The notes beneath the pieces were generated by a model, which searched no databases, was not told the origin of the DNA, and saw nothing but the letters and a program-made list of their open reading frames with translations. Position numbers and translations under genes: made by a program. From contig CAZBQG010000151.1 of the NCBI GenBank assembly GCA_964493945.1, positions 1 through 10,849 on the forward strand: a stretch of DNA of 10,849 nt, written 5' to 3'. Shown here one piece after another: positions 6,778-10,849 of this stretch (positions are counted from its first letter, which is position 1; every line of letters starts with the position of its first letter). The DNA is from CAZBQG01 sp964493945. GTDB lineage: Bacteria > Pseudomonadota > Alphaproteobacteria > Rhodospirillales > UBA2165.

Positions 6778-7553
6778 GCCTGCTCCAAAGTCTGGGCCTG
6801 GAAGGATCGCACCTAGTCTCCCTGGTGGGCGCGGGGGGCAAGACATCGCTCATGTTCGCCTTGGCGGGCGAATATGCTCAGGCCGGCGGACGGGTCTTGA
6901 TCAGCACCACCACCAAGATCGCCAGCGATGAGGCTGCCGGCCCCTGGCCCGCCTTCGCCGCCGGTGACGCCAAGGCCATCTTGTCCCGGGGGCGCGAAGC
7001 ATTAGGCGATGCTCCGGGCGCCGTCATCGCCTATTCGGGGGAGATCGGCGACGGGTTGCGGCTCACCGGTTTCGCACCCGAAGTCTTCGAGGAAATTCTG
7101 GCGGACGGGTTTTTCGATCATATCGTCATCGAGGCCGACGGCTCAGCCCGGAAACCCCTTAAAGCGCCCGCCGGTCACGAACCGGTGGTGCCGTGCTTAA
7201 GCGATGCCTTCATCATGGTGGCGGGTCTGGGCGGCCTGGGCAGGCCCTTGGAACAAGCCAATCTGTTCCGCCCTGAAATATGGGCGGAGCTAACCGGTCA
7301 GGAATTGGGCGCGCCGGTCAGTGTGGAGGCTCTGGCGTGCATGGCCGTGGCCGAAGGAGGTTTCCGAAAAGGCTGCCCCTCCGAGGCCAGGCGCATTCTG
7401 TTTCTCAATCAGGCGGATACGCCGGAACGGGAGGATCAGGCAAAACAGGCTGCAGCCCTGATCGAGGCGGCCCCGGAAGGACGGCCCCATTGCCTGGCTT
7501 ATGGGTGCATGCAGCCGGCGCCGGAAATTACCGGGATGACCGGGTTTCCCTAA
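6774..7553 (+). CDS. yqeC: YqeC-family putative selenium-dependent hydroxylase accessory protein
   Basis: This 259-aa P-loop protein matches the YqeC family, which co-occurs with YqeB and the orphan SelD proteins of selenium-dependent molybdenum hydroxylase systems. The Walker A-like loop is VGAGGKTS (18-25), followed by STTTKI (44-49), the family signature IEADGSARKPLKAP (119-132) and HEPVVP (135-140). It probably binds and hydrolyses a nucleotide to support cofactor assembly; the reaction is not known. The open frame extends upstream to 6684, but that part lies inside yqeB in another frame, and the ATG at 6774 forms an ATGA overlap with the yqeB stop and begins the conserved region, so it is chosen. 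There is no clear ribosome binding site, consistent with coupling to yqeB. The stop codon overlaps the stop of the convergent dioxygenase-like gene. Confidence 0.87.
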   Translation: MSLLQSLGLEGSHLVSLVGAGGKTSLMFALAGEYAQAGGRVLISTTTKIASDEAAGPWPAFAAGDAKAILSRGREALGDAPGAVIAYSGEIGDGLRLTGFAPEVFEEILADGFFDHIVIEADGSARKPLKAPAGHEPVVPCLSDAFIMVAGLGGLGRPLEQANLFRPEIWAELTGQELGAPVSVEALACMAVAEGGFRKGCPSEARRILFLNQADTPEREDQAKQAAALIEAAPEGRPHCLAYGCMQPAPEITGMTGFP

Positions 7554-8503
7554 TCGCCAATCCACTGGGCCGGTTTGATATGTTCGTGTTCGGGGCGGGC
7601 GACCCAGGCATGGCCATAGAAACTTGGATCGCTGCCGTCGAATTCCCGGACTTCCCAATCATTGCCGGTCTGATCCAGATCGCAGAGGATTTCCATGACC
7701 CCACCGGCCGGGTTCCACATATACCAGGAAAGGCTGGAGCCGATATTATGCCGGAGCGGCCCCACATTGGTCTTCCAGCCCTGGTTCTCCATAAGAGTGC
7801 CCAGCATCATCAATTCGTCAAAATCCGCCACTTCGTAGGAGACATGCTGAAAGCCAATGAAATCGTCGCTCCGCTGCAAAAACAGATTATGGTGATCGGT
7901 GCATCCGTCGCATTGCATGAAGGTCCCGGCACTGGGCAGATCAGTGATGCGAAAGCCTAAGCGCTGGGTATAGAAATCGACGGCCCCGGGGGACGGGTTG
8001 GGCACCCAATAGACCATATGGCTGAACCGGTAGGGATGCGTGCGGTTGCGTTGGGCCCCCTTGGCCCGGCGGTCGATGCGCCCAAGATTTTTCACCGTAT
8101 TGAATTGGGGCTGATCGGCCTGGGGGGCATCCAGCGTGGAAATGGCAAACCCCATGCCGTTGCCCAACGGATCAACCGTGTGGAGCACACCCTCTCCGTC
8201 CGTCTCTACCTTCCGATCGGTGCTGAGTTCGGCGCCCAGGGCATCCAGGCTGGCCTTCGTGTCCACCGCCCAGACCACTTCGTGGAGAGTTGAATGGTTC
8301 ATATGGAGCCAGTTGATATTGGCCGGCGGAAGGCTTTCGTCATCGGCCGGGCGGATCATCACCCGGGCCCCATCCAAAAGCTGGAAATCGGCGCCCCTAT
8401 CCCCTTCATGCAGCACCTCCAGCCCCAAATCCTGGTGAAAGCGGATAGAGGCATCCAGGTCCTTAACGCCGTAGGTATAACTTTCAATTCCCATGATCGA
8501 CAT
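7550..8503 (-). CDS. Two-domain extradiol dioxygenase-like (VOC/glyoxalase fold) protein
   Basis: This 317-aa protein has two vicinal-oxygen-chelate halves (about 4-125 and 158-275), the layout of type I extradiol ring-cleavage dioxygenases. The C-terminal half has the iron ligands His162 (FSHMVYW), His220 (FQHVSYE) and Glu271 (GVMEILCD). It also has His205 and Tyr261, whose spacings from His220 and Glu271 (15 and 10 residues) match the catalytic His and Tyr of BphC-type enzymes. The N-terminal half lacks metal ligands, as usual. It is therefore likely an active, oxygen-using enzyme that opens a catechol-type ring; the substrate is unknown. The ATG at 8503 is chosen over a start 45 bp upstream because AGGAAGGGA lies 7 bp before it and the upstream choice would overlap the preceding gene. 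It follows the TPR-methyltransferase gene by 29 bp, suggesting one transcript. Confidence 0.82.
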   Translation of the reverse strand: MSIMGIESYTYGVKDLDASIRFHQDLGLEVLHEGDRGADFQLLDGARVMIRPADDESLPPANINWLHMNHSTLHEVVWAVDTKASLDALGAELSTDRKVETDGEGVLHTVDPLGNGMGFAISTLDAPQADQPQFNTVKNLGRIDRRAKGAQRNRTHPYRFSHMVYWVPNPSPGAVDFYTQRLGFRITDLPSAGTFMQCDGCTDHHNLFLQRSDDFIGFQHVSYEVADFDELMMLGTLMENQGWKTNVGPLRHNIGSSLSWYMWNPAGGVMEILCDLDQTGNDWEVREFDGSDPSFYGHAWVARPEHEHIKPAQWIGD

Positions 8504-8510
8504 TTTTCTA

Positions 8511-8519
8511 TCCCTTCCT
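8511..8519 (-). promoter_or_regulatory. Ribosome binding site of the dioxygenase-like gene
   Basis: On the minus strand the sequence reads AGGAAGGGA, 7 bp before the ATG at 8503. It lies in the 29-bp gap after the TPR-methyltransferase gene and fixes the start of the downstream gene; the longer reading frame beginning at 8548 would place this site inside the coding region. Confidence 0.7.
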
Positions 8520-8532
8520 CTGCCCCTCCAGA

Positions 8533-10716
8533 TTACAACTTTCGGCACCAGAATTGATACATGCCCATAAAAATACGCGGGTTCTCAAGCTCAAATTTGT
8601 GCCAGAGCGATAAAGAAGTCAGAGCCCGCGCCTGGGAATGGGTTTTCCGGAATCTGTGAATGGCTTGCTGATCCCCTATTTCGAAGCCCAGAAATTTCAG
8701 CCCAAGCTCACCAAGAGCGGTTTCGATCTGGGGCAAAGTGAAGCGGTGTTCCTGTACATGAAACAGTAAATCCCGGCATTCGCTCAGGCTGAAAAAGGCG
8801 CTGATATTGCATATTTTACCCATGGCCTGATCGCCACTTTCGGCCTTGGCGATGATCTCTTGGCGGCATCGGCGCATATCATCGGCAGTGGCTTTATAGC
8901 CTTCATCGGCGATCATGGCCCGTGCTTCGACGATTTCGCGCCTGGCGGTTTCACTGTAAAGACCGATCTTGATCAGTCCTCCGGGGTGCAACAAATCCAC
9001 CAGGATGCGCCATCCCTCCAACGGCTCACCCAGATGATGCAGCACGCCCAGGCTTTCGATCAGATCAAACCGCCGCTCCAGGCTGCCCAGTTCCATAATG
9101 TCGGCCTGGGCGTATTCCAGATTGGGGATTTTGATTTCTTCCGTCTTGCGCTGGGCATAGGAAAGACTGCTCAGGCTCAGATCCACGGCCAGTACTTTGG
9201 CGCCTGCAAATCGGGTGGCCGCGATCAATGCATGCCGCCCCGTGCCACAGCCCGCCACCAGAATTTCGGGATTGTCGGGAGAAACATAGCCGCCAAGATC
9301 CAGGTGCAGGGGCGCCCCCCCCAAGACGGTACCGATAGCATTCGCGTTTTCCAGGATGCCGCTTCTGATCCAGCGGGGATAGGGATTTTCCTCGTATTGG
9401 TCCCGGACAGATTGGGAGACCGTGTTTTCTATGAGGGTGAGTTGGGGAATTTGGGCGCGCAGGGATTGCTCCATCCGGGGCTCGGTAATCTGGCGCCGGA
9501 TCACTTCTTTGATGGGGGCCGGGTGATCGGCATGATCCAGTTTTTTGGCCCATGGAAAACTGGAAAGCGGCCTGTAGGCACCTAGCACCGCCAGAAGATG
9601 GGGCGGGATATCCTTCCCTTTTTCGGCCAGCCTGGAAAGCTCCTCGACCCATTCCTTTTCCCCGTCCGTTTCCTGGAAAACATATTCGTTGGCAAAGCAT
9701 TGAAGGGCCAGGGCCACCAAAAATTCCAAACCCTCCCCGACCACTTCATCCTCACTCATGGCGCGGCGCAGGCGGGTGAGCATACGCTCCACCCTCAGAT
9801 CATCGATTGGGCTCAGTGCCATAATCTTGAGAAACAGCGGTTTGGCCGATAATTGCCTGGCCACTTCCCCATAGGCAATCTCCTCCGCCTCATCTTCCAA
9901 AATTCGTCCGAATTCCGGGTCAAGGCAGAGGGCGCTGAGGATCGCTGTAATCAGGCGCTGGGAATTAACCGTGGGCTGCTCCAGAAGGCTCATCAGGTCG
10001 TGCAAAAGCCCATCATCCACCCGAGTGAAGATTTGACTCTCCAGACATTGTTCCAGGCCGGTCCAGAAGACGCCGTCCTGGGGATCGAGAGCGACGGCGC
10101 GGCGCTGGCAGGCGAAAGCCTCTTCGGCCCGCCCCAGACCGCGTAACGCATTTCCCAGATTGTTATGGGCCTTGGCGTAATCGGGATTAAGGGCCAGGGC
10201 CCGATTGTGGCTGGTCACGGCGTCTTCCAGCCTGCCCAAATCCTGCAACGCATTGCCCAGATTATTATGGGCCTCAGCGTAATCCGGTGCCAGTTTAAGG
10301 GCTCTGCCATAGCTGGCGACGGCTTCTTTGGGCCTGCCCATATTCTGCAGCGCATTGCCCAGATTATTGTGCGCCTGGGTGTAATCGGGTTTGATGGCCA
10401 GCGCGCGCTCGTAACTGGCGGCGGCATCCTCCAGCTTTCCCAGCTCCTGCAAAGCCGTGCCCAAATTGTTATGGGCATCGGCATATTGGGGCTGGATGGA
10501 AAGAGCCTTTTGGATCAGGCCGACGGCCCTATCACTTTTGCCAAACTGATGGGCGATGACGCCCAGCAGATGAAGCGCGATGGCGTGATCGGGCTCGTTT
10601 TCAAGAATTTGACGGTAAAGGCTTTCGGCCTGGGGCAGACGCCCGGCCTGATGGTGGGCGACGGCCATTTCCAGGGCCTGCCCGGATTTCTGTTCTGTGT
10701 TTTCTTTTTTTTCCAC
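8533..10716 (-). CDS. TPR-repeat protein fused to a SAM-dependent methyltransferase
   Basis: This 727-aa fusion starts with six tetratricopeptide repeats (about 11-214), the last four nearly identical (AHNNLGNAL cores), usually a protein-binding surface. A helical linker of about 200 residues with no motif I recognise follows. The C-terminal half is a class I methyltransferase: YEENPYPRW (441-449) precedes it, the SAM-binding motif is LVAGCGTGRH (486-495), Asp512 in VDLS ends the second strand, and GVLHHLGEP (557-565) is the post-motif loop. TPR-methyltransferase fusions of this type are common in Rhodospirillales and often sit near surface-glycan or protein-modification genes; the target here is unknown. 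The start is GTG: AAGAGG lies 8 bp upstream and the next in-frame ATG is 16 codons inside. There is no signal peptide, so it is cytoplasmic. The link to the neighbouring aromatic genes is unclear. Confidence 0.82.
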   Translation of the reverse strand: MEKKENTEQKSGQALEMAVAHHQAGRLPQAESLYRQILENEPDHAIALHLLGVIAHQFGKSDRAVGLIQKALSIQPQYADAHNNLGTALQELGKLEDAAASYERALAIKPDYTQAHNNLGNALQNMGRPKEAVASYGRALKLAPDYAEAHNNLGNALQDLGRLEDAVTSHNRALALNPDYAKAHNNLGNALRGLGRAEEAFACQRRAVALDPQDGVFWTGLEQCLESQIFTRVDDGLLHDLMSLLEQPTVNSQRLITAILSALCLDPEFGRILEDEAEEIAYGEVARQLSAKPLFLKIMALSPIDDLRVERMLTRLRRAMSEDEVVGEGLEFLVALALQCFANEYVFQETDGEKEWVEELSRLAEKGKDIPPHLLAVLGAYRPLSSFPWAKKLDHADHPAPIKEVIRRQITEPRMEQSLRAQIPQLTLIENTVSQSVRDQYEENPYPRWIRSGILENANAIGTVLGGAPLHLDLGGYVSPDNPEILVAGCGTGRHALIAATRFAGAKVLAVDLSLSSLSYAQRKTEEIKIPNLEYAQADIMELGSLERRFDLIESLGVLHHLGEPLEGWRILVDLLHPGGLIKIGLYSETARREIVEARAMIADEGYKATADDMRRCRQEIIAKAESGDQAMGKICNISAFFSLSECRDLLFHVQEHRFTLPQIETALGELGLKFLGFEIGDQQAIHRFRKTHSQARALTSLSLWHKFELENPRIFMGMYQFWCRKL
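10075..10482 (-). repeat. Four tandem 102-bp repeats encoding TPR units
   Basis: Four consecutive units of exactly 102 bp (34 codons) encode TPR repeats 3 to 6 of the fusion protein. On the plus strand the shared core CAGATT(A/G)TTATGGGC and its variants begin at 10156, 10258, 10360 and 10462. Nucleotide similarity is high in the helix A part, which suggests recent duplication or gene conversion, so the copy number may vary between strains. Confidence 0.85.
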
Positions 10717-10724
10717 GCGTGGCG

Positions 10725-10730
10725 CCTCTT
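10725..10730 (-). promoter_or_regulatory. Ribosome binding site supporting the GTG start
   Basis: AAGAGG on the minus strand lies 8 bp before the GTG at 10716, a good distance for initiation. No ATG is available until codon 17, so this site decides the start of the TPR-methyltransferase gene. Confidence 0.6.
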
Positions 10731-10796
10731 TTCAGACCCTTTATCACACCTATCAGCTCTGGAATGGTTGTTTATTTGTGCGGATTGATATTAACC

Positions 10797-10813
10797 CCCA
10801 TTTCCCAAATGGG
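10797..10813. promoter_or_regulatory. Perfect inverted repeat in the upstream region of the TPR-methyltransferase gene
   Basis: CCCATTT, a 3-bp spacer CCC, then AAATGGG: a perfect 7-bp inverted repeat 80 bp before the GTG start, in the 133-bp noncoding end of the window. It is not followed by a T-run in either direction, so it is a poor terminator; an operator for the minus-strand unit or for a gene beyond the edge is more likely. The rest of this noncoding stretch is AT-richer than the genes and probably holds the promoter, but I cannot assign -35 and -10 boxes with confidence. Confidence 0.3.
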
Positions 10814-10849
10814 CACGCCTTTAACGGACCTTTCATCATGATTTTGCTG

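Noticed and set aside
8860..9585. A 241-codon plus-strand open frame opposite the methyltransferase region
   Set aside because: The minus-strand frame carries clear SAM-binding motifs here, and the plus-strand translation has none.
10797..10813. Inverted repeat considered as a rho-independent terminator
   Set aside because: The stem is short and AT-rich and no T-run follows it on either strand; it is kept only as a possible operator.
10838..10849. ATG near the right edge that could begin a divergent plus-strand gene
   Set aside because: Only four codons are visible and there is no convincing Shine-Dalgarno sequence, so it cannot be supported.

Overview
The window looks like chromosomal DNA of a moderately GC-rich proteobacterium, most likely an alphaproteobacterium of Rhodospirillales type. 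That placement is inferred from codon and GC style, from the long TPR-methyltransferase fusion and from the aromatic-catabolism gene set; no rRNA or other phylogenetic marker is present. It holds nine protein genes in two convergent blocks, and almost all of the sequence is coding.

Plus-strand block (about 90-7553). Three genes encode a three-subunit molybdenum hydroxylase of the xanthine dehydrogenase superfamily, in the order FAD subunit, [2Fe-2S] subunit, molybdopterin subunit. The FAD subunit carries a cysteine-rich insert of the kind known from 4-hydroxybenzoyl-CoA reductase (HcrB/HbaD), where it binds an extra [4Fe-4S] cluster, and all three lengths fit HcrB/HcrC/HcrA. Next comes a PaaK-type acyl/aryl-CoA ligase. 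Then come three cofactor genes: a MobA/MocA-like molybdopterin nucleotidyltransferase, a YqeB/EF2563-family protein and a YqeC-family P-loop protein. The last two families are markers of selenium-dependent molybdenum hydroxylase systems. The last three junctions (ligase-mocA, mocA-yqeB, yqeB-yqeC) are all ATGA stop/start overlaps, so these genes look translationally coupled.

My reading is that the ligase activates an aromatic or related acid to its CoA thioester, the hydroxylase reduces or hydroxylates it, and the last three genes mature the enzyme's molybdenum site. If the YqeB/YqeC association holds, this would be a CoA-ester-acting enzyme of the 4-hydroxybenzoyl-CoA reductase type with a labile selenium ligand. 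That is the most interesting possibility in the window and it is inference.

Minus-strand block (10716-7550). A TPR-repeat/SAM-methyltransferase fusion with a GTG start is followed 29 bp later by a two-domain vicinal-oxygen-chelate protein that keeps every catalytic residue of a type I extradiol ring-cleavage dioxygenase. Its stop codon overlaps the stop of yqeC, leaving no room for a terminator between the blocks. The 89 bp before the first gene and the 133 bp after the TPR gene start are the only noncoding stretches of note; each contains a short inverted repeat that could be an operator. No tRNA, rRNA, mobile element or CRISPR array was seen.
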